Shown here piece by piece: positions 51,818-58,668 of a stretch of 58,668 nucleotides of DNA; the first letter of the stretch is position 1, and each line of letters opens with the position of its first letter. The DNA comes from a gamma proteobacterium NOR5-3. GTDB lineage: Bacteria; Pseudomonadota; Gammaproteobacteria; Pseudomonadales; Halieaceae. The position numbers were made by a program, and so were the translations under genes. The notes under the pieces were generated by a model. The model was given only the letters and a program-made list of their open reading frames with translations, did no database searches and had not been told where the DNA came from. The stretch covers positions 1 to 58,668 of the forward strand of contig DS999405.1 in the NCBI GenBank assembly GCA_000158155.1. The letters run 5' to 3'.

Positions 51818-51844
51818 ATCAGGGGAGTAAACGCAGCCCCTGAT
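51818..51844 (+). terminator. Hairpin after lipoprotein gene
   Basis: Eight-bp stem ATCAGGGG / CCCCTGAT with an 11-base loop, 20 bases after the lipoprotein stop. There is no U-tract directly after it, so its terminator strength is uncertain. Confidence 0.45.
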
Positions 51845-51908
51845 GCCGTCCTGATTTGCCTGGTATTCTTGGCAGGGGGCGCGTCAGCCCTAATGTGATT
51901 GCTATCTG

Positions 51909-53129
51909 TCAATGCAATAGGGAAGCCAGCTTATTTGCCCCAAGACTGAGCGTCACTACTACGACAATGCCGCCCACCAGGTTGCTTAACAGACCGTTGG
52001 CGGCTTCTCCCAGCAGCTTACGCTCGTTCATCAGCCACAGCAGGATGATCGCTATAACAGGAAGCAGCAGGCCGTTAGCCGCCTGCGCAAATACAATCAA
52101 GCTGAGCGGCCGGGCGCCCGTGGCCGCAAACAAAGTACCGGTGAGCACGACCCCGAGGGCGATAACTCTGAACGCAGCGCCCCTCATCGTATCGGGTAAG
52201 CCCAAGGCGCCGCAGACTGCGTAGGCCGCTGCCAGCGGCGCGGTGATCGCGCTGGTGAGTCCTGCGGCGAACAAGCCCACCGCGAATACATAGCGACCGG
52301 AGGGTCCCAGGACCGGTTCCAGTTGGGTGGTGATTTTATCCGGAGAAAAGGCGAGGCCCTGAGAAAAGAAGCTCACCGCTGCGGCGCTGACGATAGCGAG
52401 GGTAATGAGTCCCCCCAGGGCGACAGAAACGACGGTGTCCGTGCGCGCGGCGGACAAGGCCCATGTGCGGTCAGGTTCGTCTGCCCAATGCTCCCGGGCT
52501 GCGTTGGCTTGCAGAAAAAGGTTGTAGGGAACGACAGTGGTGCCGATGAGCGCTATCACCGTGGTCAGCGAACCGGCAGGAAGGCTCGGCACAGTCAGTC
52601 CCTGAAGCAGCGCGGACCAGTCGGGCTTTAACAACAAGGCGCTGGCGACAAAAACCGCGCTCATCACCAGCACCAGGGCAATGAGAACCCGCTCGAGTTG
52701 CTTGTACGCGGGCAGAAACAGCAAGGCAGCGGAGGTGCCGCCAATGGCGAGCGCCCAGTACTGAGTTTTGCCTTGCGAGATGCTAGTGAGTGCCAGCGCA
52801 GCGCCGGCAATATTGCCTGACTCATAGGCGGCATTACCCAGACCAATAGCAGCGATGACCAGCAGGATTGCGCCGCGTCCAAGCCATCGGCCTTGAAGAG
52901 CCTCGCGCAGGGTGGTGGCCAGGCCGTTGCCGGTGATGATGGCCTGTCGAACACTCATCTCCTGAAGTGCCATGGTGGCGCCGACGGAAAACAGCAGTGC
53001 CCACAGCAGTGCGTAGCCATAGCCGGCACCCGCCGCGCTGGCAGTGGCGATGGTGCCCGGGCCCACAAACGCCGCCGTGACCAGAAGGCCGGGACCGAAT
53101 CCCCACTTGCGATTTTGTTGTGCTGTCAC
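51909..53129 (-). CDS. Nramp-fold divalent metal transporter-like protein
   Basis: 406-aa, about 11-helix protein of the Nramp/SLC11 family. The first-helix metal motif DPGN reads VGPGTIATA here, and the sixth-helix MPH motif reads VVPYNLFLQ, so canonical metal-coordinating Asp, Asn and Met are replaced. Cation choice is therefore uncertain. The start was set at a GTG just before TAQQNRKWGFGPGLL; the frame stays open ~170 bases further but runs into the divergent glycosyltransferase promoter and gives a non-family sequence. Confidence 0.85.
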   Translation of the reverse strand: MTAQQNRKWGFGPGLLVTAAFVGPGTIATASAAGAGYGYALLWALLFSVGATMALQEMSVRQAIITGNGLATTLREALQGRWLGRGAILLVIAAIGLGNAAYESGNIAGAALALTSISQGKTQYWALAIGGTSAALLFLPAYKQLERVLIALVLVMSAVFVASALLLKPDWSALLQGLTVPSLPAGSLTTVIALIGTTVVPYNLFLQANAAREHWADEPDRTWALSAARTDTVVSVALGGLITLAIVSAAAVSFFSQGLAFSPDKITTQLEPVLGPSGRYVFAVGLFAAGLTSAITAPLAAAYAVCGALGLPDTMRGAAFRVIALGVVLTGTLFAATGARPLSLIVFAQAANGLLLPVIAIILLWLMNERKLLGEAANGLLSNLVGGIVVVVTLSLGANKLASLLH

Positions 53130-53207
53130 GGCATCAGTCTCTTTTTTTTGGTTCCACGAAAGCGCCTGTTCGATGCAGGCGGGCAGTCCAACTGCTAGTA
53201 TCGCGCG

Positions 53208-54056
53208 ATGATAACCGAGGCCCCCATTGCACCGACACTCAGTGTCTCCATCGTGCTCCACAATAGCAGTCTCGAGCAGTTGCATGTCACCCTGCACAGT
53301 CTTTTTGCGTGCGTTATCGAGCTTGATGGTCTGGTGTTATCACCGATCTCTGTGACGCTTCTGGATAACGACTCTACCGAGGATTATCGGCAGGGCCTTG
53401 AAAAACTGGTAGCGCAGCTTGTGGCGCAGCAACATGCCGCAGTGTCCTTGCGCGTTGAGCATAATAACCAGAATACGGGTTTCGGGAGCGGGCATAATCG
53501 AGCGCTGCGCAGCAGTTCTGAGCGCTACCTGTTAATTTTAAATCCCGATGTTGAACTGGCCACCGGCGCCCTGCGGGAGGCGCTGCTTTTTCTGGACTCC
53601 CGGTCGGATGTGGCGGCGGTAAATCCCTACTGTGAGCGAAGCGATGGTAGCCGGGAATATCTATGCAAGCGTTACCCCAACGTATTGGATCTGGTCCTTC
53701 GGGGCTTGCCGTTTACGGCACTGCGCGACAGGTTCGCTGCGCGGCTCGCGCACTATGAGTACGGCGAACGCGACGCCCATGTCCCGGCAGAGGTTCAGCT
53801 CTTAAGCGGGGCCTGCTTGCTCTGTCGTCAGCGTAGCTTTGCAGCGGTAGGGGGCTTTAACGAGCGCTACTTCATGTACTTTGAAGATTTTGATCTTTCG
53901 CTGCGGCTGGCTTCGCAGGGGCGAGTTATGTATCTGCCCGGTATGCGCATCGTGCATCACGGGGGGTTTGCCGCTAAGAAAGGTTTGCGTCACATTCTCT
54001 GGTTTGTCCGCTCTGCGGCACGTTTTTTTAGCAGTCATGGGTGGCGACTGCACTGA
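53208..54056 (+). CDS. Family 2 glycosyltransferase
   Basis: 282-aa GT-A fold glycosyltransferase. SVSIVLHNSSLEQL at the start, LLDNDSTEDY, the DXD-like ILNPDVELATGAL segment, and EDFDLSLRLASQGRVMYLP near the C-terminus, as in rhamnosyltransferase-like GT2 enzymes. Soluble, no membrane helix. Probably acts in surface polysaccharide or LPS assembly; no other sugar genes are nearby. The ATG lacks a good ribosome-binding site. Confidence 0.88.
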   Translation: MITEAPIAPTLSVSIVLHNSSLEQLHVTLHSLFACVIELDGLVLSPISVTLLDNDSTEDYRQGLEKLVAQLVAQQHAAVSLRVEHNNQNTGFGSGHNRALRSSSERYLLILNPDVELATGALREALLFLDSRSDVAAVNPYCERSDGSREYLCKRYPNVLDLVLRGLPFTALRDRFAARLAHYEYGERDAHVPAEVQLLSGACLLCRQRSFAAVGGFNERYFMYFEDFDLSLRLASQGRVMYLPGMRIVHHGGFAAKKGLRHILWFVRSAARFFSSHGWRLH

Positions 54057-54085
54057 TCACCCCGGGCCGGTGTTAAACTTTGCTT

Positions 54086-54844
54086 ATGAGTGCATCGGGA
54101 GAAATCAATCGACTTCGTTATCTGGCCGCCATGGGCGTGCCGGTGTATGTCACGCGACGCGCCTTGCCCGGTGCCGCCGTTACGGCGAAGTTTGCGTTGC
54201 GCTCCAGTGCGCTGCCAGACGAGAACGCATCCAGAGTCTCAGCGTCACAAGCGGCGGCTTCGGCGTCGCCTGGGCATGCCTCGGCGAATACCGGGGCCAG
54301 TCCGGCGGCGGCGCAGGCTCTGCGTGAGATGCTGCGCAAAGAAGCAGGGCAGCCGGCGGTGGTCAGGAGCGCGCCGGAGGCAACGTCTGCATCGACATCT
54401 ACAAGCCAGGCCCAGGACAGTGCGGAGCCTGCCACCCGTTTCCGTTTGGCAGCGGTGATCTGCGCCGGTCGTCTCTGGGTAGAAGCCCTGGGGGATGAAG
54501 CGCTGGCCAGCGATCAAGTGCTCCTCATTACCGCCATGGGTCGGGCGCTCACGCATCCCGATGCCAGCGAGGAGCCGCCGACGGTGACCGAGTTTCGTTG
54601 GCCCCTGCACGACAATGCACAGCTCGGCCTCGGTGCCGACGAGGCGGCGGCTACGCTCCAGGGGTTTCTCTATCGCCAGATTGAGGAGCATGCCTGTGTA
54701 GAGTTGATTTGCCTGGGTAACTCGAGCAAGGCCTTGCTCGGCAGACTTGCGGTGCCCTGTGCCCGACGCTACGTGCCCTCGACGCGCGATATGCTGAGCA
54801 ATCCTCTGTTGAAGCGTGATGTCTGGACAGTGTTGCTCGCTTGA
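54086..54844 (+). CDS. Unknown protein upstream of rimI, possibly HolD-like
   Basis: 252-aa protein. Residues ~8-30 (INRLRYLAAMGVPVYVTRRA) resemble the start of DNA polymerase III psi subunit HolD (LQQLGI...LRRPG). A ~65-residue Ala/Ser-rich disordered linker follows, then a domain ending PLLKRDVWTVLLA. HolD is often encoded just upstream of rimI in gammaproteobacteria, as here, but the protein is longer and similarity is slight. TAAACT sits seven bases before ATG with no Shine-Dalgarno, so translation may be leaderless. Overlaps rimI by four bases. Confidence 0.6.
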   Translation: MSASGEINRLRYLAAMGVPVYVTRRALPGAAVTAKFALRSSALPDENASRVSASQAAASASPGHASANTGASPAAAQALREMLRKEAGQPAVVRSAPEATSASTSTSQAQDSAEPATRFRLAAVICAGRLWVEALGDEALASDQVLLITAMGRALTHPDASEEPPTVTEFRWPLHDNAQLGLGADEAAATLQGFLYRQIEEHACVELICLGNSSKALLGRLAVPCARRYVPSTRDMLSNPLLKRDVWTVLLA

Positions 54845-55311
54845 ATGTCACCATCCGCGAAGCGGTGCCTGAGGACATAGACCGCATTCTGTCTATCGAT
54901 AGAGACTATTCTCCCGTGTTTTCTCAAGCGGCAAATTACCAGCGTCTGACCCCTCCCGTCGGTACTGTGATTCTGGCTGTTCTCGCTCAGCACATTTGCG
55001 GCTTTGCGGCCTGTTCCCGGGTGCTTGACGAGGCGACGCTTTTAAACCTTGTGGTGGAACCCCGGGCGCGAGGTCAGGGGGTCGCGCGAGAATTACTCGA
55101 TGCACTCATGGATCGCCTGATGGCATCCGGTGTGTCGCGCCTGATGTTGGAGGTGCGCGAGAGTAATACCGCCGCGCAGGGTTTATATGTTTCGACGGGA
55201 TTTCAGCGCGATGGCCACAGAGCGAATTACTATCCAAACCAGAATGGGGCGGCCGCCGAGGCGGCACTATTGATGAGTCGACAACTGGAGATTCAACATG
55301 CGGGTACTTGA
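54841..55311 (+). CDS. rimI: RimI-like ribosomal protein S18 alanine N-acetyltransferase
   Basis: 156-aa GNAT acetyltransferase. Acetyl-CoA loop VVEPRARGQGVARELLDAL, LMLEVRESNTAAQGLYVSTGFQRDG and the final YYPNQNGAAAEAALLM match RimI, which acetylates the N-terminus of ribosomal protein S18. TTG start within the stop of the preceding gene (TTGA); the ATG one base later is out of frame. The end overlaps the next gene. Confidence 0.9.
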   Translation: MNVTIREAVPEDIDRILSIDRDYSPVFSQAANYQRLTPPVGTVILAVLAQHICGFAACSRVLDEATLLNLVVEPRARGQGVARELLDALMDRLMASGVSRLMLEVRESNTAAQGLYVSTGFQRDGHRANYYPNQNGAAAEAALLMSRQLEIQHAGT

Positions 55312-55684
55312 AGCGGGCGACTGGGGATTGTTGCTCCCCGATGAGTGGCAGGCTGAGCAGGAAGATGATGCCATCGTCATTGGCGATCGCGACGGTGTTG
55401 GCTGCATCGAAATCAGTGAGCTGCACAAGGAGTCCGGCGAGTTTGACGCCGAGGACCTCACGCAATTTGTTCCCGATACCTCGGGTTGGGAATCAGTGCG
55501 CCGCGGAAGCTTTGCGGGATTGTGCACGTCGCTGATGGAAGACGGTGCAGCGATTCGCGAATGGTATCTCTACGCCGGCACCGTACTGCTGTATGTGACC
55601 TATAGCTGTGAGGCTGACAATCAGGGCCTGGATGATGCGGCGGTGGATGAGATTCTCGATACGCTGCGCATGGCTACCGAGTGA
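55298..55684 (+). CDS. Small acidic protein of unknown function
   Basis: 128-aa acidic soluble protein (LLLPDEWQAEQEDDAIVIGD, SGEFDAEDLTQFV), with no signal peptide or membrane helix and no motif I recognise. Starts with ATG 14 bases inside the end of rimI and is likely co-translated. The alternating strand pattern (REWYLYAGTVLLYVTYSC) suggests a small alpha/beta fold. Confidence 0.75.
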   Translation: MRVLEAGDWGLLLPDEWQAEQEDDAIVIGDRDGVGCIEISELHKESGEFDAEDLTQFVPDTSGWESVRRGSFAGLCTSLMEDGAAIREWYLYAGTVLLYVTYSCEADNQGLDDAAVDEILDTLRMATE

Positions 55685-55717
55685 ACTGCGCGATGAACTA
55701 CGAAGTGACCTGTTTGG

Positions 55718-56431
55718 CTAGCTGACAGTGCCGGTGACGCGAACACGCTTACTGCCGGTTTCTACCGGTGCGGCCCGCGCTGCGGCCCGACGATGCATGC
55801 TGTCATCAATCACGTTTTTCAGTGCAATGATAAGACCGGTGAAGATAAACGCGCCGGGCGGCAGGATAGCCAGCAGGAAGGGCTGGTAGTCATCAAACAA
55901 CACAATTTCCCATTGCGTCGCTGACGGGCCAAACAGTAAATCCATGTTGGCAAACACGGCGCCGGTACCGGACAGCTCCCGAAGCGCGCCCAACAACAAC
56001 AGGATCAAAGTAAAGCCTACACCCATAATGAAGCCGTCATACATGGCGGGTAGAACGGGATTTTTGCGGGCAAAGCCGTCCGCGCGACCGAGAATGACAC
56101 AGTTGGTGGTGATGAGAGGCAGAAAAATCCCGAGGATTTCGTAGAGCTCATAGCTGTACGCCTGCATGAGTAATTCGATGCAGGTCACGGCGGCGGCAAT
56201 AATCATCACAAAGGTAGGGAGTCGCACCGCGTCGGAGGTAACATTGCGGATCAGCGAGACTGCTGTGTTGGATGTCACAAGCACAAAGCAGGTTGCGATG
56301 CCCAGCCCCAGGGCATTGACGACGCTGCCGGTTACGGCCAGCAAAGGACACAGCCCCAGCAGCTGCACGATCGCCGGATTATTCTTCCAAAGACCGTTAA
56401 TAGACAGTTCGCCGTAGTCGGGAGTGCTCAT
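55718..56431 (-). CDS. rnfE: RnfE (RsxE), electron transport complex subunit E
   Basis: 237-aa membrane protein with about six helices of the RnfE/RsxE/NqrD family. Marker segments: [48 protein letters not shown] and the C-terminal [16 protein letters not shown]. Part of the Rnf ferredoxin/NAD ion-pumping complex. ATG overlaps the rnfG stop by four bases; last gene of the operon in view. Confidence 0.95.
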   Translation of the reverse strand: MSTPDYGELSINGLWKNNPAIVQLLGLCPLLAVTGSVVNALGLGIATCFVLVTSNTAVSLIRNVTSDAVRLPTFVMIIAAAVTCIELLMQAYSYELYEILGIFLPLITTNCVILGRADGFARKNPVLPAMYDGFIMGVGFTLILLLLGALRELSGTGAVFANMDLLFGPSATQWEIVLFDDYQPFLLAILPPGAFIFTGLIIALKNVIDDSMHRRAAARAAPVETGSKRVRVTGTVS

Positions 56432-57078
56432 GGTGTGGGCTCCTGCTCGGCGCTCGCAGCGCCAAAGAGTGCTTTTTGATTATCTTGGGCATATTGCAGA
56501 GCGCGGGCCGTGGCTTGCACCACAGCGCGCGGTGTAATCGTCGCACCGGTGAACTGATCGAAATCCCCGCCGTCCTTACGTACGGTCCAGCGATCCTTTG
56601 CCGGGTCGCTAAGGGATCGACCCTTGAATCCATTAATCCAGTCTGATTTACGGTGGTCTACCGCGTCACCGAGTCCCGGCGTTTCACGATGCTGGAGTAC
56701 CCGGACCCCGGCGACGCTGCCGTCGCGATTGACGCCTACGATCAACTCAATGGCACCACTGTACCCGTCCGGCGCTATCGCGGGGATAAGCACGGCGGTT
56801 GCCATGCCATCCTGCCGGGCGACATAAATGGATTTTTCTGTGGGTAAATGCAGCAAGGGATCATTGATTGGCGCGGCAATGCGGTCGTCTAGCATGGCAT
56901 TGTCATGGCGATTCCGGGGGATAATTTGCAGCAATGCCTTTTCTTCGGCCGCCCGCTGCGCCGCGCTGATGCGATCCTTCGTGCCTAAAAAAGTGCTCGC
57001 TACCAGCAGGGCCGTGAGCACAGCGAAGCCTGCCAGCAGCAGACTATTGCGGGTCATGGCCTGGCGTATCTCAGTCAT
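56428..57078 (-). CDS. rnfG: RnfG, electron transport complex subunit G
   Basis: 216-aa subunit with one N-terminal helix ([20 protein letters not shown]) and a periplasmic FMN domain. The covalent FMN site is [11 protein letters not shown] (second Thr by family knowledge). [21 protein letters not shown] is conserved. Overlaps rnfD and rnfE by four bases each. Confidence 0.95.
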   Translation of the reverse strand: MTEIRQAMTRNSLLLAGFAVLTALLVASTFLGTKDRISAAQRAAEEKALLQIIPRNRHDNAMLDDRIAAPINDPLLHLPTEKSIYVARQDGMATAVLIPAIAPDGYSGAIELIVGVNRDGSVAGVRVLQHRETPGLGDAVDHRKSDWINGFKGRSLSDPAKDRWTVRKDGGDFDQFTGATITPRAVVQATARALQYAQDNQKALFGAASAEQEPTP

Positions 57079-58103
57079 GCCTTGGGACCTTCGCGATGCC
57101 CGTACACCTTTGGCTGCGTGTAGTTATCAATGAACGGTGCGGCAAAATTGGCAATCAGCACCGCGAAGGCCAGAGCATCAGGGTAGTTACCGCGAACCCG
57201 AATCGTGTACAAGAGTAAGCCGATGAGCGCGCCAAAAACTAACCGTCCGCGATTGCTGACCGCGGAGGACACCGGATCGGTAAGAATGAAAAATGCGCCG
57301 AACATGGTCGCACCGCTAAATAAATGGAATAGTGGCGAGCCGCCGCTGGCTGAACTTCCTTCGTCGTAAAACATCAGCGCACAAAGGCTTAAAGTCAGCA
57401 GCATAGCCACAGGCGCATGCCAGGTGAACACGCGCTTGTAGAGTAGGAAGAGGCCCCCGAGAAGGAACGCCAGGTTGACTCCGGCCCAACCCACACCCTG
57501 GAACGCGCCAAACTGTGGATTGCTGGCGTACAGATCAGACAGCAGCATGCCATTATTCTGGCGCAGGATATCCAGGGGGGTTGCCATGGTCTGCGCGTCA
57601 AAGCTGCTGGGGTTGAAGCAGGCGCGCAGGGCTTCCATGAAACCAGGCACGTTCTCTGCGATCCCCAGCGGGGTCGTCCAGGTGCTCATCTGCAACGGAA
57701 AAGAGATAAGTAGCACGACGTATCCCACCATGGCGGGATTGAAGGGGTTGTAGCCCAGCCCGCCGTACAGATGCTTTGCTACCAGAATAGAAAAACTCAC
57801 GCCGACCACTAGCAGCCACCAGGGTGCGTAGGGGGGTAAGGCGATGCACAGCAGCGTGGAAGTCACCAGTGCGCTGTAATCCGTCAGGAATGGCTTGAGC
57901 GCCTGCCTGCGCAGACTCAGAGCCAGCGCTTCGCACAGGATGGCCACAAGACCACCGAAGAGAATGTTGATGATGACGCCCGCGCCGAAGTAGTAGCTCA
58001 GCGCGGCGATGCCCGGCACGGTGGCCAGGAGGACCGTGCGCATGACTCCGCTGGTGCTCATGGGGCCGTGGGCATGTGGCGAAGTGACGACCAAAAGGCT
58101 CAT
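57075..58103 (-). CDS. rnfD: RnfD, electron transport complex subunit D
   Basis: 342-aa membrane subunit with nine or ten helices. Conserved SPHAHGPMSTSGVMRTVLLA at the start, GYNPFNPAMVGYVVLLISFP, and the covalent FMN site SGATMFGAFFILTDPVS. Overlaps rnfC and rnfG starts by four bases. Confidence 0.95.
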   Translation of the reverse strand: MSLLVVTSPHAHGPMSTSGVMRTVLLATVPGIAALSYYFGAGVIINILFGGLVAILCEALALSLRRQALKPFLTDYSALVTSTLLCIALPPYAPWWLLVVGVSFSILVAKHLYGGLGYNPFNPAMVGYVVLLISFPLQMSTWTTPLGIAENVPGFMEALRACFNPSSFDAQTMATPLDILRQNNGMLLSDLYASNPQFGAFQGVGWAGVNLAFLLGGLFLLYKRVFTWHAPVAMLLTLSLCALMFYDEGSSASGGSPLFHLFSGATMFGAFFILTDPVSSAVSNRGRLVFGALIGLLLYTIRVRGNYPDALAFAVLIANFAAPFIDNYTQPKVYGHREGPKA

Positions 58104-58668
58104 GCGTTTTCAGTCTCGTTGTCTGTCTCTTTGGCCGTGCCAGTCAACTCGGCTCGGGCGGTGGCGAGTTTTTGTTCGGTGGTGGCCACGGCGTTTTGCA
58201 GCGCAGTCGAGACCGTGGGGTCGCTGCCATCGTCGGCGGCAAGCTTCTCCCGGGCTTTTGCCAGGCGTGTCTCTATGCGAGCAAGTTTATCCTGCAGCAC
58301 TTGTTGCTGGTCAGCGGGCGCGTTTGCCTGCGCCGCTTTTCTGGCCTGTGCCCGCGCGATAGCCGCCGCGATGGGATCGTCATCACCGGTTTTTCCCGCA
58401 GCCTTGGCAATGGCGGCCTGTTTTCGCGCAGCCCGTTTTGCTTCTTTCTCGGCGGCCGCGCGCGCCATGCGTTCCTGACGGGCTTCGAAACGCTCGCGTG
58501 CGAGGTCGGCGCGGGCATTGTCGGCCTTTTGCTCACGCACCGCAGCCTTTGATGCGCGGTAATACTGGACCAGGGGGATGTGGCTGGGGCAGACAAACGA
58601 GCAGGCACCGCATTCGATGCAGTCAAAGAGATGATGTTCTTCCAATCGCTCGTGATCCTGCGCCCGGG
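58100..58668 (-). CDS. rnfC: RnfC, electron transport complex subunit C (partial)
   Basis: C-terminal part of RnfC; the gene runs past the window edge at 58668. Visible are the second ferredoxin-type 4Fe-4S site (DCIECGACSFVCPSHIPLVQ) and a long Ala/Lys/Glu-rich coiled-coil tail of about 140 residues (AAAEKEAKRAARKQAAIAKA), as in gammaproteobacterial RnfC. The N-terminal FMN/NADH-binding domains and first FeS motif lie outside. Confidence 0.93.
   Translation of the reverse strand, partial: RAQDHERLEEHHLFDCIECGACSFVCPSHIPLVQYYRASKAAVREQKADNARADLARERFEARQERMARAAAEKEAKRAARKQAAIAKAAGKTGDDDPIAAAIARAQARKAAQANAPADQQQVLQDKLARIETRLAKAREKLAADDGSDPTVSTALQNAVATTEQKLATARAELTGTAKETDNETENA

Overview
The window comes from an aerobic anoxygenic phototrophic gammaproteobacterium. 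The 16S sequence, the proteobacterial bch/puf/puh photosynthesis gene cluster and flanking genes such as sfsA and rnfCDGE fit the marine OM60/NOR5 (Halieaceae) group. That placement is judged by eye and no search was run. GC content is moderately high and genes are densely packed, often with 1 to 11 bp stop/start overlaps.

Layout. (1) 1-5.8 kb: a complete rRNA operon, 16S - tRNA-Ile(GAT) - tRNA-Ala(TGC) - 23S - 5S, ending in a clear intrinsic terminator. (2) 5.85-9.45 kb: housekeeping or accessory genes (2OG-Fe(II) prolyl-4-hydroxylase-like oxygenase, HDOD protein, sfsA, rhodanese). (3) 9.5-50 kb: the photosynthesis gene cluster. On the minus strand lies bchE-bchJ, divergent from an alpha/beta hydrolase gene. 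It is followed by bchI-bchD-bchO, crtI-crtB, crtC (minus), and crtE-crtF / bchC-bchX-bchY-bchZ-pufQ-pufL-pufM-pufC-pufB-pufA, then idi. A divergent HemN-like radical SAM gene lies on the minus strand. Also on the minus strand is the long operon bchF-bchN-bchB-(70-aa orf)-bchL-(45-aa orf)-lhaA-puhA-puhB-puhC-puhE. Divergent from it is ppsR, then bchG-(BCH2/PucC-like transporter)-bchP-(90-aa membrane orf), acsF (minus) and a divergent BLUF photoreceptor gene. (4) 50.3-58.7 kb: an Ig-like repeat lipoprotein, an Nramp-fold transporter, a GT2 glycosyltransferase, a possible HolD-like gene with rimI, a small unknown protein, and the minus-strand rnfC(partial)-rnfD-rnfG-rnfE operon.

How it works together. 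The bch genes cover Mg insertion (bchI and bchD only), both O2-independent (bchE) and O2-dependent (acsF) ring-E cyclisation, dark protochlorophyllide reduction (bchL/N/B), chlorophyllide a reduction (bchX/Y/Z), ring-A side-chain changes (bchF, bchC) and esterification and reduction of the tail (bchG, bchP). The crt genes make an acyclic carotenoid of the spirilloxanthin/rhodopin type from IPP (idi, crtE, crtB, crtI, crtC, crtF). puf and puh encode the reaction centre, LH1 and assembly factors. bchH, bchM and crtD are not in the window. The two places in the bchF-N-B-(H)-L-(M)-lhaA operon where bchH and bchM usually sit hold tiny unrecognised ORFs.

Regulation. Nearly every PGC promoter carries the PpsR/CrtJ motif TGT-N12-ACA. 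I count nine perfect copies and six near-matches, usually as pairs whose starts are 25 or 26 bp apart. ppsR itself lies in the cluster behind such sites, and a BLUF protein lies behind degenerate copies shared with acsF. bchG, and probably crtI, look leaderless, with the promoter inside the operator pair.
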